From AP-15 sp963733945 (lineage in GTDB: Bacteria; Pseudomonadota; Alphaproteobacteria; ATCC43930; CGMCC-115725): DNA of 64,000 nucleotides. The notes beneath the pieces are model-generated. The model was not told the DNA's origin. It worked only from the letters and a program-made list of their open reading frames with translations, and did no database searches. The stretch spans positions 15,683-79,682 of the forward strand of contig CAVTFD010000029.1 in assembly GCA_963733945.1 (NCBI GenBank), read 5' to 3'. How positions within the stretch are numbered: the stretch's first letter is position 1; each line of letters opens with the position of its first letter. Shown piece by piece: positions 9,238-17,651 of this stretch. The position numbers and the translations under genes were made by a program.

Positions 9238-10887
9238 TTAGTCGGCGCCGCCGCGGCGATGCGAGAAGCCTTGCTCCTGGCTGGTGACGAATTCGAGCAA
9301 CGCGGCGCGGCCCTCGTCGTTTTGCCGGCGGGCGCGCAGGATCGCATCGCCGATCTGGCTCGGATCCTCGACCCGCTCGCTCCACCCGCCCAGATCGCGC
9401 CCGATATTGGCGTAACTTCCGCCGAGATCACGGGCGCGGTAGCGATCGTGCGAGAGTTGCATTGCATGGGTTTCGATCGCCATCGTCGAATTGTTCAACA
9501 CGATCGTGGTGATCGGGATGCCGCAGCGGACCGCGGTTTCGAAATCGAGCCCGGTCATGCCAAAGGCGGCGTCGCCCATGATATTGACGCAGAACTTGTC
9601 GGGGGCCGCAACCTTGGCGCCGATCGCGAGTCCGAGCCCGGTGCCGAGCTGATGCGACTTGCCCCAGCCGAGATAGCCACGCGGCCGGGTCGCCTGGTAG
9701 AACGGATTGAGCTGCTCGCGCGGGCTGCCCAAATCGTGGGTGACGATGGCCTCGGCCGGGTCGACGACGCGCATGAAATCCGAGATCACCCGGTAGGGGT
9801 TGATCGGATGCTCGTTCGAATGCAGCTTGGGCTGCCAGCGGGCGAGCCATTCCTCGCGCTTGCCGGCAACCTCACGCGCGACCTCGCCGCCGCGCGCCCG
9901 GCCGCCGAGCCGGTCCTTGACCGCCTCGATCAATTGTCCGAGCACCAGCTTGGCATCGCCGAGAATCCCGAGATCGGCCGCAAACGCCTTGTGCAAATCG
10001 CGCGTGTCGTTGGTCGCGTGGATGTACTTCTTGCCGGGCGGAAATACCGGTGTGGCGATGCCGTGGCGGGTAAAGCTGCATCCGACGCCCAGCACCAGGT
10101 CGGATTTGTGCAGGAAATGGCGGCCGTGGCCGGTAAAGGTGCCGCCGCCCGGTCCGAGCGACAGCGCATGATCCTCGGGAAAGGCGCTCTTGCCGTCGAA
10201 CGTCGACATGACCGGGGCCTGCAGCAACTCGGCAAGCTGGCGCAGCTCGTCGGTGGCTTCGGCATAAAAGACGCCCTGCCCTACCAAGATTATCGGACAA
10301 GCGGCATCGAGCAGCATCTTCGCGGCGTCGTCGATGTCGCGCTCGTCGCCGGCCGATCGGCTGGTGCGGACCGGCCGGTGCCGGCTCGGGTCTACGTCAA
10401 TCTCGGTGGCGGTGACGTCGGCTGGCACTTCGACCATGACAGGGCCGGACCGCCCGTTTTTGAGCTGGGCGAAGGCCCGCCGCATGATGTTGCCGATCTC
10501 GTGCGGCAGCTGCACCTCTTCGACCGATTTGGTAATCGCGGCATAGCTGCGGCTCGATTTGAACATCGGAAACAATTGCGCGGTCTCGCGCGGATGGCCG
10601 AGCGGCAGAAACAGAACCGGCGTCGAATCGGAAAAGGCGGTGGCGACGCCGGCGAAGGCATTTTCGGCGCCCGGCCCGTACTGCATCGCGAAGACGCCCG
10701 GCGGCCGCCCGTTCGACACCCGGGCGAAGCCGTCGGCCATATGGACGCCGACCCGTTCCTGGCGGCAGATCACCGGCTTGATGCCGACCGCGGCGGCCGC
10801 CTCGATGATCGGCGTCGTCGGAAAACAAAACAAAGTCGAGATGCCTTCGCGTTTCAGGATCTCGGCAATCACGTTCATTACTTGCAT
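9238..10887 (-). CDS. Thiamine pyrophosphate-requiring enzyme, acetolactate synthase-like
   Basis: The 549-aa protein has the three-domain layout of ALS/POX-type TPP enzymes. The N-terminal Pyr domain has the activating Glu in VICRQERVGVHMADGFAR. The central domain carries LADLLQAPVMSTFDGKSAFP-like text. The C-terminal PP domain has the TPP/Mg motif starting GDAAFGMTGLDFE and ending VLNN. The start MQVMNVIAEILKREG follows GGGAGGAATG. Close relatives are annotated only as thiamine pyrophosphate-requiring protein, and it lacks a partner small subunit nearby, so acetolactate synthesis should not be assumed. Confidence 0.88.
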   Translation of the reverse strand: MQVMNVIAEILKREGISTLFCFPTTPIIEAAAAVGIKPVICRQERVGVHMADGFARVSNGRPPGVFAMQYGPGAENAFAGVATAFSDSTPVLFLPLGHPRETAQLFPMFKSSRSYAAITKSVEEVQLPHEIGNIMRRAFAQLKNGRSGPVMVEVPADVTATEIDVDPSRHRPVRTSRSAGDERDIDDAAKMLLDAACPIILVGQGVFYAEATDELRQLAELLQAPVMSTFDGKSAFPEDHALSLGPGGGTFTGHGRHFLHKSDLVLGVGCSFTRHGIATPVFPPGKKYIHATNDTRDLHKAFAADLGILGDAKLVLGQLIEAVKDRLGGRARGGEVAREVAGKREEWLARWQPKLHSNEHPINPYRVISDFMRVVDPAEAIVTHDLGSPREQLNPFYQATRPRGYLGWGKSHQLGTGLGLAIGAKVAAPDKFCVNIMGDAAFGMTGLDFETAVRCGIPITTIVLNNSTMAIETHAMQLSHDRYRARDLGGSYANIGRDLGGWSERVEDPSQIGDAILRARRQNDEGRAALLEFVTSQEQGFSHRRGGAD

Positions 10888-10948
10888 TGGTCATTCCTCC
10901 CGATTGGTAAGGCTAGGTTTGGCGCTGTGCGAAGCTCCGCGCGTCATC

Positions 10949-11176
10949 TCAACGGATCACGCCGCCCGCGTTGGCGCCGCCGATGTCGCTTTCAGGCCGA
11001 TGACAGATTGCCACGCACGGCCTGACGTCACCTGGGTTCTCCAGGAGGCAGGCGCTACAGTCCGGGCCGGGCGGCGGCTGCGCGTTGGTCGTGGTCTGCG
11101 GGGTGGGGCCGGCGCAGGCAGCGAGAACCGCGACCCACGCAACAAAAATGATTGTCAAACGCCGCATGAAGATCAT
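10949..11176 (-). CDS. Small cysteine-rich lipoprotein, unknown function
   Basis: The 75-aa product begins MIFMRRLTIIFVAWVAVLAAC, a typical signal peptide with lipobox LAAC. The second Met at 11167 is an equally good start; neither has a clear ribosome site. The mature part is short and contains the cysteine cluster CSACLLENPGDVRPCVAIC, which could bind a metal or form disulfides. No family is recognised. It lies alone between the TPP enzyme and the ABM-domain gene, reading in the same direction as both. Confidence 0.6.
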   Translation of the reverse strand: MIFMRRLTIIFVAWVAVLAACAGPTPQTTTNAQPPPGPDCSACLLENPGDVRPCVAICHRPESDIGGANAGGVIR

Positions 11177-11228
11177 GACGCGTTAAGCCCGGCTGCGATT
11201 TGTCAAAGTACGGCCCACTACCGGACGA

Positions 11229-11537
11229 TCACCCCGGCTGGAGCACGTGGATCACGCGGCTCGCTATCAGATCCCGGGTCTTGGTGGCATAGGCGGCCAT
11301 GTGGGGCGAGGTCGCGTGCGCCCTCAGCGCCTCGGGGCTTTCCCATTTCTCGATCACGACAAAGGTGTCGGGGCCGAATTTGGTCTGGAAGCTGCCGATC
11401 CCCTCGGCGTCGACCGTCGGGCCGTATTCGATGCAGCCCTGTTCGGCGTGAACCGCCGGCATGTTGGCGTGAAACTCTTTGAGGATCGCCTCGCGCATCC
11501 CGGATTTGGCGGTGATGATGGCGACGATGTGAATCAT
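11229..11537 (-). CDS. Antibiotic biosynthesis monooxygenase (ABM) domain protein
   Basis: The 102-aa protein is a single dimeric ferredoxin-like ABM domain (YgiN/Dabb-like) starting MIHIVAIITAKSGMREA. Family signatures include HAEQGCIEYGPTVD, FVVIEKWESPEALRAH and the SPHMAAY segment. Members act as small monooxygenases or quinol-handling enzymes, and many are uncharacterised. It follows two small paralogous dimeric alpha/beta-barrel candidates in the same direction with a 12-bp gap, suggesting one transcript of three small proteins. Confidence 0.85.
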   Translation of the reverse strand: MIHIVAIITAKSGMREAILKEFHANMPAVHAEQGCIEYGPTVDAEGIGSFQTKFGPDTFVVIEKWESPEALRAHATSPHMAAYATKTRDLIASRVIHVLQPG

Positions 11538-11549
11538 GGCTGCCCTCCC

Positions 11550-11858
11550 TCAGGCGATGCGTTCGAAAACGCTGTGGTGGCGGCTCGTCGTCAGCGGGCG
11601 GATCTTTGTCGCCCAATCGCCGAAGCTGCCGGCCTTCTCCCATGCGGCGCTCTTCAGCACATCGGGCGAGTCGAGCTCGTAGATCGTCAGGTAACGCTGC
11701 ATGTCCGGGACCGTCGAATGCTCGAGGCGATAGCGCGCCGCCGAGCGCACCCCCGGCACTTTCGACAGCATCGGGAAGTGTTCGGTGTCGTAAACCCGGT
11801 TGAACTCGGCCTCATGCTCGGCCGGAATGTCGAGCTGGACGAGAAAGACATGGCTCAT
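11550..11858 (-). CDS. EthD/ABM-like small protein, copy 2
   Basis: The 102-aa product starts MSHVFLVQLDIPAEHEAEFN at 11858; upstream codons in the longer frame read through its paralogue and are not used. It has the dimeric alpha/beta-barrel look: a beta-strand, the helix NRVYDTEHFPMLSKVPGV, then RYLTIYELDSPDVLKS. It is a tandem paralogue of the next upstream gene: both have 102 codons, share the IPAE.EAEFNR.YD..H pattern and end HSVF.RIA. Function is unknown; relatives are often found with degradation or ketone-handling genes. Confidence 0.8.
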   Translation of the reverse strand: MSHVFLVQLDIPAEHEAEFNRVYDTEHFPMLSKVPGVRSAARYRLEHSTVPDMQRYLTIYELDSPDVLKSAAWEKAGSFGDWATKIRPLTTSRHHSVFERIA

Positions 11859-11884
11859 TCTGGCCACTCCTGTTTGCTCGGGGT

Positions 11885-12193
11885 TCAGGCGATCCGCCGG
11901 AACACGCTGTGCTGGCGGTTGGTGGTATGCGGGCGGATCTTGGGCTTCCATTCGCCGAGATCGGAGGCTTCGGTCCAGGCCGGGCTGTTGATCACCTCGG
12001 CGCTGTCGCACTCGTAGATCGCCAGATAACGCGGCATCGTCGGCACGGTCGAGTGGTCGAGCCGATATCGCGTGCACGACCGAACGCCGGGGACCTTGAG
12101 GATTGTCGGCACGTGGTCCTCGTCGTAGATCCGATTGAATTCGGCCTCGAGCTCGGCCGGGATGTCCATTTGCACGACATAGATGTAAGCCAA
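11885..12193 (-). CDS. EthD/ABM-like small protein, copy 1
   Basis: The 102-aa product starts MAYIYVVQMDIPAELEAEFN. It is the first of three small genes reading leftward, and is paralogous along its whole length to the gene 26 bp downstream. Shared signatures are KVPGVRSCTRYRLDHSTVP and PRYLAIYECDSAEV. The fold is likely a dimeric ferredoxin-like barrel. Substrate and partners cannot be told. Divergence between the copies is large enough that the duplication is old and both are probably used. Confidence 0.8.
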   Translation of the reverse strand: MAYIYVVQMDIPAELEAEFNRIYDEDHVPTILKVPGVRSCTRYRLDHSTVPTMPRYLAIYECDSAEVINSPAWTEASDLGEWKPKIRPHTTNRQHSVFRRIA

Positions 12194-12674
12194 GGCTGCC
12201 CCCTATTCGCGGACGCGGTGCCTCGGAGATTAGGCCAATCCGCGTTTTCCCTCGACAGGTTTCGTATCAGCCTGTTGCCAGCCCACCCACCAGCCGCATT
12301 CTTGTCGTTTCGGTTACACGCCTCACTTGAATGAAACCAAGAATATCGATCGTGGACTCGTCGTTCTCGCGAAAGCATAGGGCTGTCAGAGAGAAGACAA
12401 TTAAAGTCTCGTTTTTGCGGACTTGTTCCCCCAACCACGTCTCTTTCGGGCGCGCGAAGGCGTGGAAACCCGGTCGAACCCGCTTTTCGCCGGGTAACAG
12501 AGACCTCAGTTGAGATCTTGAAATGATTAACGCGATGGCCCATTTCTGGGCATATCGGGCGGCCTTCGGCTCAGTATAAGATTTCGGCTGTTCTTCTGCT
12601 GGGCGCCGCGGCTACCCAAGGCGAAATCATTTTCGAATATAGAGCCGGCGTTAAGCGTTGGCCGAGGAGCAGAA
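12194..12674. other. 481-bp intergenic region, divergent promoters expected
   Basis: This separates the leftward small-protein genes from the rightward HTH gene, so it should contain two promoters. Base composition is lower in GC than the flanks (for example around 12340-12420). The open frames inside have no recognisable domains. I cannot identify an RNA gene or convincing promoter hexamers. Confidence 0.4.
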
Positions 12675-13328
12675 ATGTCGAAGATTCCGCAGGGCGAGTG
12701 GAGCGCCATTGCGGCGCGCTATGAAAAGGGCGAGTCGATCAGCGGAATCGCCCGGGGCTATGGCTGCACTCCGCCTGCTATTCATTACATTCTGAAGCGT
12801 CATCGCGAGCTTCCGGCGCCCGCGGTCAGGCCGTTGACGCGTGGCCAGCCTGCAGCAGCGGCGGCAGCCGCGCCGGTCGCCGCTTACGCCCCCGAGCCGA
12901 CCCCGCCCGGTCGGATCGCCGGCAAATCCGAGCACGACGCACAGTCCCCAGTGCTGGCCCCGGTGCTGGTTCGCGCCAGCCCGCCGCTCGCGGCGGCCTC
13001 ATCTCCGCCCCCCGGCAAACCCGATCACAAGCCCGATCAAAGGCCGGCAGCGCCGCCGCCGACGCCGGGCTTGGACAGCGAATTGCACACCCGCGCCGAG
13101 GCGGCCATCGCGATGTTTCGCTCGAGTTTCGACGCGGCGCTGATGGAAGGCTCGCCGGGAGTGCGCGAGCGTCTGCGCCAGGCCGCAGCGGATTTGATGC
13201 GGGTGGCGGCGCGAACGACGATCGTGCTCGATCGGGTGACCGCCGGCTCCGAGCGCACCGACCGCGGCCAGAATTATCCGCGTTCCGCGCACGCCCGCGA
13301 CGATTTCGGAAAATCAGGCTCGGTCTAA
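12675..13328 (+). CDS. HTH-type putative regulator with disordered Pro/Ala linker
   Basis: The 217-aa protein opens MSKIPQGEWSAIAARYEKGE, followed by SISGIARGYGCTPPAIHYIL, which reads as a resolvase/GcrA-like helix-turn-helix over residues 8-42. Residues 50-130 are a low-complexity Ala/Pro linker. The C-terminal 80 residues (SELHTRAEAAIAMFRSSFDA onward, RQAAADLMRVAARTTIVLDR) look helical and may oligomerise. GAGGAGCAGAA precedes the ATG. The first part resembles alphaproteobacterial regulators found in many copies per genome. Targets are unknown. Its stop overlaps the end of the opposed monooxygenase remnant. Confidence 0.7.
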   Translation: MSKIPQGEWSAIAARYEKGESISGIARGYGCTPPAIHYILKRHRELPAPAVRPLTRGQPAAAAAAAPVAAYAPEPTPPGRIAGKSEHDAQSPVLAPVLVRASPPLAAASSPPPGKPDHKPDQRPAAPPPTPGLDSELHTRAEAAIAMFRSSFDAALMEGSPGVRERLRQAAADLMRVAARTTIVLDRVTAGSERTDRGQNYPRSAHARDDFGKSGSV

Positions 13329-13743
13329 ACAGCCCGACCCAAAACCGAACCAACGATCAACGCCGCCATCCGCCGCGAGCTGAGGGCGATGCCAAAGGCG
13401 TCGAACTCGGGCTGGCGGTAACCTAAGCCGATGCTGAGGATGTAGTTGCCGCCGGTCAGCACGTCCAAGGTGGCCGCTTCCTCGGCGACGTGCATCGGGT
13501 TGAGCGGCGGCAGGATCAGGATGTTGGGCCCGATCGTCATGCCCTGCGCGTGGGCCGCGACATAGCCCATGACCGGCGCGATCTGCAGCATCTGCAGCGG
13601 ATGGGTCAGCCAGTGATGCGGGAACCACAACGACGCGAACCCGGCCTCGCGCGCCGCGCGCACCTGCGCCACCATCTCCGGGACCCGCTCCGCGAGGTTG
13701 AAGCCCTCCGGAACTGCGTGTTGATAAACAGACCGACTTTCAT
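13325..13743 (-). pseudogene. LLM-class monooxygenase remnant, 5' frameshift and 3' truncation
   Basis: The expected start MKVGLFINTQF at 13743 is out of frame with the rest. The body continues PEGFNLAERVPEMVAQ, then FASLWFPHHWLTHPLQMLQI and MTIGPNILILPPLNPMHVAE. A single G/C appears to be missing near 13709-13711 (a CCC run read as CC). Homology stops at about QPEFDAFGIAL, and the frame ends soon after, so only some 140 of about 350 residues remain. The FMN/F420 barrel is incomplete and the gene cannot be functional. The GTG/ATG context upstream is otherwise normal. Confidence 0.85.
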
Positions 13744-14143
13744 GATGGGCTTCTCCTCTCGCTCGCAAACCGCGCGCTGCCAGGGTAAAGCTTTGGTTGA
13801 TGCGGTCTAATCGGCTCTGTGATGCTGATTCTTCGAGCCATGTAGGCGCGCCAGTCGAGATCGTTTCGCCGGCCGCAATCCAAGAGTCAGCAGCCGTAGC
13901 CGATCGCCCTCCGTCGTCTGTCGGATTTCTTTACAGCCGATTTCGCAGGCGCCGGGGCCGCCCCGGCTCTGCCGGGCGCGTTCTCCTCCTGGGCAGCCCG
14001 CTGAAAATGCTGCTTTTCTTTTACGTCCTTGCGCTGGCCTGCCGGTGATCGCCGGAATCAGGGGTGTTCCGGCCAGATCGGGCTGCCAACGGTGCGCCGG
14101 ATATCTTTACACTTTCCCAGCTGCCCGATCGGCCGCAAGAATA
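13744..14143. other. Intergenic region between monooxygenase remnant and PEP-CTERM promoter
   Basis: About 400 bp with no supported gene. A plus-strand frame at 13797-14048 has no domain text and no good ribosome site. G/C-rich palindromic text around 13950-13985 could fold as a hairpin. The right part becomes AT-rich toward the sigma-54 promoter. Confidence 0.4.
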
Positions 14144-14157
14144 ATATTGCGTAATAT
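14144..14157. repeat. Inverted repeat upstream of sigma-54 promoter
   Basis: ATATT-GCGT-AATAT is a 5-bp inverted repeat in AT-rich DNA about 17 bp upstream of the -24 element of the PEP-CTERM promoter. It could be an IHF-type bend or an activator half-site, but is short enough to arise by chance. A bacterial enhancer-binding protein site would be expected further upstream. Confidence 0.3.
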
Positions 14158-14173
14158 CAACTATATACTGGGT

Positions 14174-14189
14174 TGGCATGCCAATTGCT
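14174..14189 (+). promoter_or_regulatory. Sigma-54 (RpoN) promoter of the PEP-CTERM gene
   Basis: The sequence TGGCAT-GCCAA-TTGCT matches the -24/-12 consensus TGGCAC-N5-TTGCW, with one mismatch in the -24 box and exact GG to GC spacing. It lies about 90 bp before the start codon. The TGGC/GCCA part also forms the palindrome TTGGCATGCCAA (14173-14184). Sigma-54 control of PEP-CTERM genes together with a PrsK/PrsR-type system is established in other bacteria. No such regulator is in this window. Confidence 0.75.
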
Positions 14190-14279
14190 GTAAATCAGGC
14201 ATCTGGCTTAGCCGGGCCGTTTGGCCGCGGGCTCGGCGGAGCGATCGACGCGTTATCCTTGACTAAGAGGAGTTATCCT

Positions 14280-15164
14280 ATGTCGTTACGTAAATCAGCC
14301 CTTACCGGCGTCTCCGCCATCGCGCTGTCGGTGGGCTTGGCCTGTTCGGCCCAGGCCACCACCATGCTGCCGGTTCAGAACCTCGTGTTCAATATGTTGA
14401 CTAACCCATTAAGCACTGGCGGCTCGGCAGCGCAGACTAAGAACTTTTTCAGCACTGTACTCCCGACTAACTGGGGAGTTAGTTCGGTCGGTCAACTCAT
14501 CTATGTCGGGGAGCAAGGCTCCGAAGGAACTGCTTACACGAGCCCTGGCAATATTTACAAGGTTTATTCTAACCCCGGCTTCACGGTTACCGTTCCGCCC
14601 GGCACCAACTTCTATCAGGCAGACGGGAATCCGGCGTTCGAGAGCACGATCTTTCAGACCATTCCGAACCTGACAGCGGGCACCACATACACCCTTACGT
14701 TCCAGCAGGCAGCCGGTCAGCAAGTGGGATTTTCCCTGAATACGACTGAGCAGTGGAAGGTATATCTGGGCGTAGGCGGGATCGGTGTATCCTGCGGAGC
14801 TACAGTTTGCACGCCGACCGGCACCGCGAATAATCAGGAGATGGATTCGAAGCTGATGATGAACACGAGTGGGATGAATATCGATTGGACTAATACGGCC
14901 GCTGGCGCCGGCCTTCAAACATTGATGTTTACACCCACTATGGCAGACCTCGGCGGAGCGAGCATGGGGAGCGCGGTGTTGACCTTCCTGGCTTGGGGTA
15001 ACAACGGCAGCGACATTAATCAACCGCCGACGGTGTTCCTCGAAGGCGTGAATACCCCGGTGACGACGCCGGAGCCGGCGACCCTGTCGCTTCTTGGCGT
15101 CGGTCTTCTCGGCCTCGGCGGGATCGCTTGGCGACGGCGTAACAAACGCAGCGCCGTGGCCTGA
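14280..15164 (+). CDS. PEP-CTERM sorting domain-containing secreted protein
   Basis: The protein is 294 aa. The start MSLRKSALTGVSAIALSVGL at 14280 follows AGGAG; an upstream frame to 14178 overlaps the sigma-54 promoter and is rejected. Residues 1-27 are a Sec signal peptide cut near AQA-TT. The body is rich in Thr/Asn/Gly with a beta-sandwich look. The C-terminus has TPEPATLSLLGVGLLGLGG, a transmembrane helix, and then AWRRRNKR, the tripartite PEP-CTERM signal recognised by exosortase. Such proteins accompany exopolysaccharide. No exosortase gene is in the window. Confidence 0.93.
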   Translation: MSLRKSALTGVSAIALSVGLACSAQATTMLPVQNLVFNMLTNPLSTGGSAAQTKNFFSTVLPTNWGVSSVGQLIYVGEQGSEGTAYTSPGNIYKVYSNPGFTVTVPPGTNFYQADGNPAFESTIFQTIPNLTAGTTYTLTFQQAAGQQVGFSLNTTEQWKVYLGVGGIGVSCGATVCTPTGTANNQEMDSKLMMNTSGMNIDWTNTAAGAGLQTLMFTPTMADLGGASMGSAVLTFLAWGNNGSDINQPPTVFLEGVNTPVTTPEPATLSLLGVGLLGLGGIAWRRRNKRSAVA

Positions 15165-15179
15165 TCACCCGACTGGTGG

Positions 15180-15216
15180 ACGCGCCTGGACGGGACTCTG
15201 TCTCGCCCAGGCGCGT
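15180..15216 (+). terminator. Strong stem-loop after the PEP-CTERM gene
   Basis: ACGCGCCTGG (15180-15189) and CCAGGCGCGT (15207-15216) form a perfect 10-bp stem with a 17-nt loop, 15 nt after the stop codon. The following bases CTATAGTATCTG are not a T-run, so it may stabilise the 3' end or terminate imperfectly rather than act as a classic intrinsic terminator. Confidence 0.6.
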
Positions 15217-15269
15217 CTATAGTATCTGACTGGGACCGGTAAGCCGGGATAGCGCTGTTGCCTGGATTT

Positions 15270-16121
15270 ATGGACCACCAGCATCTTCAGGCGCTCCTCC
15301 TCACCACGATGAGGCTTGGGGCGTGGCTGCTGCTGCTCGCCGTGGTCTTCTTGCCATTGGAACGCCTTTTCGCGGTGCGCCGGCGAAAAATTGTCAGCAA
15401 GAGCCTCGCCAGCGATATCGGCTTTTATTTCATCAGCGGCCTGGTACCCGCGCTGCTGCTGACCCCGCCGCTGGCGCTGGTGGCCCTCGGTGCGCACGCC
15501 GTCGTGCCGTGGCGTGTTCAGGCGGCGATCGTGGGATGGCCGATCTGGGCCCGCGCGCTGGGCGCCTTGGTGGTGGGCGAGTTCGGATTCTACTGGGGCC
15601 ATCGCTGGTCGCACGAAATTCCGTTTCTTTGGCGTTTCCATTCGATCCACCATAACCCCACTGAGCTGTATTTCCTGATCAGCGCCCGCTCTCATCCGAT
15701 CGACCATGTGTTCACCCGGCTGTGCGGTCTAATCCCGGTCTTCATTCTCGGGCTGGCCACCCCTCTCACCCCCGCCGGTGGCATGGTATCCGCGCTGCTC
15801 GTTCTGGTCCTGACCATGTGGGGCTTCCTGATCCATGCCAATGTGCGCTGGCGGTTGGGTCCGCTGGAATGGCTGATTTCCACACCGGCCTTCCACCACT
15901 GGCATCACACCCTGGCCGAGCCGCGGGACCGCAACTTTGCGTCGATGCTGCCGATCATGGACTGGGTCTTCGGCACTCACTACCTGCCCCGCAACCAATG
16001 GCCATCGGCGTATGGCATCGAGGCGAAATTGCCCGGTTCGCTGGCCGGACAATTAGTGTATCCGCTACGCCTGGAGTCGCCGCAAGCCAGGTCACCGGAG
16101 CCGGTTACCGCCGACCGTTAA
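15270..16121 (+). CDS. Sterol desaturase/fatty acid hydroxylase superfamily membrane protein
   Basis: This is a di-iron integral membrane oxygenase of 283 aa from the ATG at 15270 (a TTG at 15258 is also in frame). Hydrophobic helices fall near residues 12-32, 45-75, 85-105 and 155-185. The three histidine clusters of the family are present: HRWSH (HX3H), HSIHHN (HX2HH) and HHWHH (HX2HH), with the spaced SARSHPIDH pair between. The enzyme would hydroxylate or desaturate a lipid, carotenoid or sterol-like substrate; which one cannot be stated. It stands alone after the PEP-CTERM gene. Confidence 0.92.
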   Translation: MDHQHLQALLLTTMRLGAWLLLLAVVFLPLERLFAVRRRKIVSKSLASDIGFYFISGLVPALLLTPPLALVALGAHAVVPWRVQAAIVGWPIWARALGALVVGEFGFYWGHRWSHEIPFLWRFHSIHHNPTELYFLISARSHPIDHVFTRLCGLIPVFILGLATPLTPAGGMVSALLVLVLTMWGFLIHANVRWRLGPLEWLISTPAFHHWHHTLAEPRDRNFASMLPIMDWVFGTHYLPRNQWPSAYGIEAKLPGSLAGQLVYPLRLESPQARSPEPVTADR

Positions 16122-16147
16122 ACCCTGCCAGCTAGGCCGTTTCGCGA

Positions 16148-17578
16148 TCAGCCATCAGCCGCGGCAAGGCCCCGCAGGTCGAGGGCGACTTCGGCCACGA
16201 CTGAGTCCCAGTCGCCGGGCTGCGGCTGACGATAGAGGTGCAAGCCCGGATACCACGGGCTGTCGCGCCGTCCGACGAGCCAGCGCCAGCACGGATCGAA
16301 GCGATCCAGCAGCCAGACCGGTTTGCCCAACGCCGCCGCCAGATGGACGACCGAGGTATCGACTGAGATGATCAGGTCGAGGTTGGCGATCAGCGCCGCG
16401 GTATCGGCGAAGTCTTCCATCTCGGACATGAAATCGATCAACGGAAAGTGCGCGGGCGCCGCGGGGCCATCCTTCTGCAAGCTGAAGAAGTGCAGGCCCG
16501 GCAATTCGAACAATGGCGCCAGCCGATCCGGGGCGATCGAGCGACGGCGACCGGTCGCCGCCGCGGCGAGCAGTTGTTTGCGCGGATTACCCGCCCACGC
16601 CAAGCCGATTCGAGGAAGGCGGTTTCCCAGCGACGCGATGCGTGTCCGCCAGACTGCGACATGCGCCGCATCGGCGCGCAGATAGGGTACATCACCGGGA
16701 ATAGTCGTGATCGTGGTCCCCAGCGCCAATGGCATGCTGAGCATTGGGCAGTGCAGGTCGAATTGCGGCGTTGCCTCGCCTTGCGCCACCAACCGGTCGA
16801 CCCCCGATAGACTCCCAAGCAGCCGAATCAACGGCTTCGGCGCCTCGAGGACCACCTGCAGCCCCCTGGCTGCCGCCAACGGCGCATAGCGACAGAATTG
16901 CAGAGTGTCGCCGAACCCTTGCTCTGCATGGATCAGCAAGGTCCGCCCCTCCGCCGCTTCACCACGCCACTGGGGCTGCGCGAAGTCGCGACGGCTCAGG
17001 GCCAATTGCGGCGTCTTCCAGCGCCATTCATGCTCCTCCCATCCCGCTTGCATATCGCCGCGCGCCAACAGCGCCGTCGCCAAGTTGTAGTGCGCCTCCG
17101 GATCATCCGGCCTGAGCTCGAGGGCCCTGCGGTAGCTGGTGACCGCCTCGTCCAGCTGCTTCAGCGCCCTAAGCGCGTTGCCCAAATTGTTTAGCGCCTC
17201 GGAAAAGTCCGGCTTGAGCTCGATGGCTTTGCGGTAGCAGGCGACCGCCTCGTCCAGCCGGCCCTGTGGCAGAAGCACATTGCCCAGATTGGACTGTAAT
17301 GAGGCTTCCCTGGGGTTGATCGCGATCGCTTTCCTGATCATATCGACGGCCAAATCTTGGCGCCCGGTCTGGTAAGCGATTACCCCGAGCAGGTGGAGGC
17401 TGTCCGCGTGACGGGGATTGACCGCCAGAACCTGCCGGAAGAGCCGTTCGGCCTTGTCCAGGCGCCCAGCCTGAAGATGTTGAAGGGCGGCAATCCATAC
17501 TCCTTGAATGCCCGATGACGCGGCTTGCATCACCGGCCTGCCCGTTTTCGTTTCTGCTCGGCGTTGCTTGCGATTCAT
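16148..17578 (-). CDS. TPR protein with C-terminal glycosyltransferase (GT-B, GT9/GT41-like) domain
   Basis: The 476-aa protein starts MNRKQRRAETKTGRPVMQAA. Residues 25-190 carry about five TPR units (for example ADSLHLLGVIAYQTGRQDLA and FSEALNNLGNALRALKQLDE). Residues 205-470 resemble a heptosyl/O-GlcNAc-type GT-B fold: HAEQGFGDTLQFCRYAPL, IGLAWAGNP, LIANLDLIISVDTSVVHLAA and KPVWLLDRFDPCWRWLVGRR, the nucleotide-sugar half. The N-terminal 110 residues are nearly identical to the next gene upstream, evidence for recombination. Acceptor and sugar are unknown; glycosylation of a surface protein or polysaccharide is plausible. Confidence 0.88.
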   Translation of the reverse strand: MNRKQRRAETKTGRPVMQAASSGIQGVWIAALQHLQAGRLDKAERLFRQVLAVNPRHADSLHLLGVIAYQTGRQDLAVDMIRKAIAINPREASLQSNLGNVLLPQGRLDEAVACYRKAIELKPDFSEALNNLGNALRALKQLDEAVTSYRRALELRPDDPEAHYNLATALLARGDMQAGWEEHEWRWKTPQLALSRRDFAQPQWRGEAAEGRTLLIHAEQGFGDTLQFCRYAPLAAARGLQVVLEAPKPLIRLLGSLSGVDRLVAQGEATPQFDLHCPMLSMPLALGTTITTIPGDVPYLRADAAHVAVWRTRIASLGNRLPRIGLAWAGNPRKQLLAAAATGRRRSIAPDRLAPLFELPGLHFFSLQKDGPAAPAHFPLIDFMSEMEDFADTAALIANLDLIISVDTSVVHLAAALGKPVWLLDRFDPCWRWLVGRRDSPWYPGLHLYRQPQPGDWDSVVAEVALDLRGLAAADG

Positions 17579-17651
17579 GTGTCTGCCGGGCGTTCCAGAA
17601 ATCCGTGCTTTGGTTCGCGTCGCGGTGTCTGGGAGATTCCCGGCGCGGTCG

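Noticed and set aside
9199..11025. 608-codon plus-strand frame opposite the TPP enzyme
   Set aside because: A high-GC shadow: no family text, while the minus strand has a full TPP enzyme with ribosome site and catalytic motifs.
13797..14048. 83-codon plus-strand frame between the monooxygenase remnant and the PEP-CTERM promoter
   Set aside because: No ribosome site, no domain, and a hydrophobic end only by chance.
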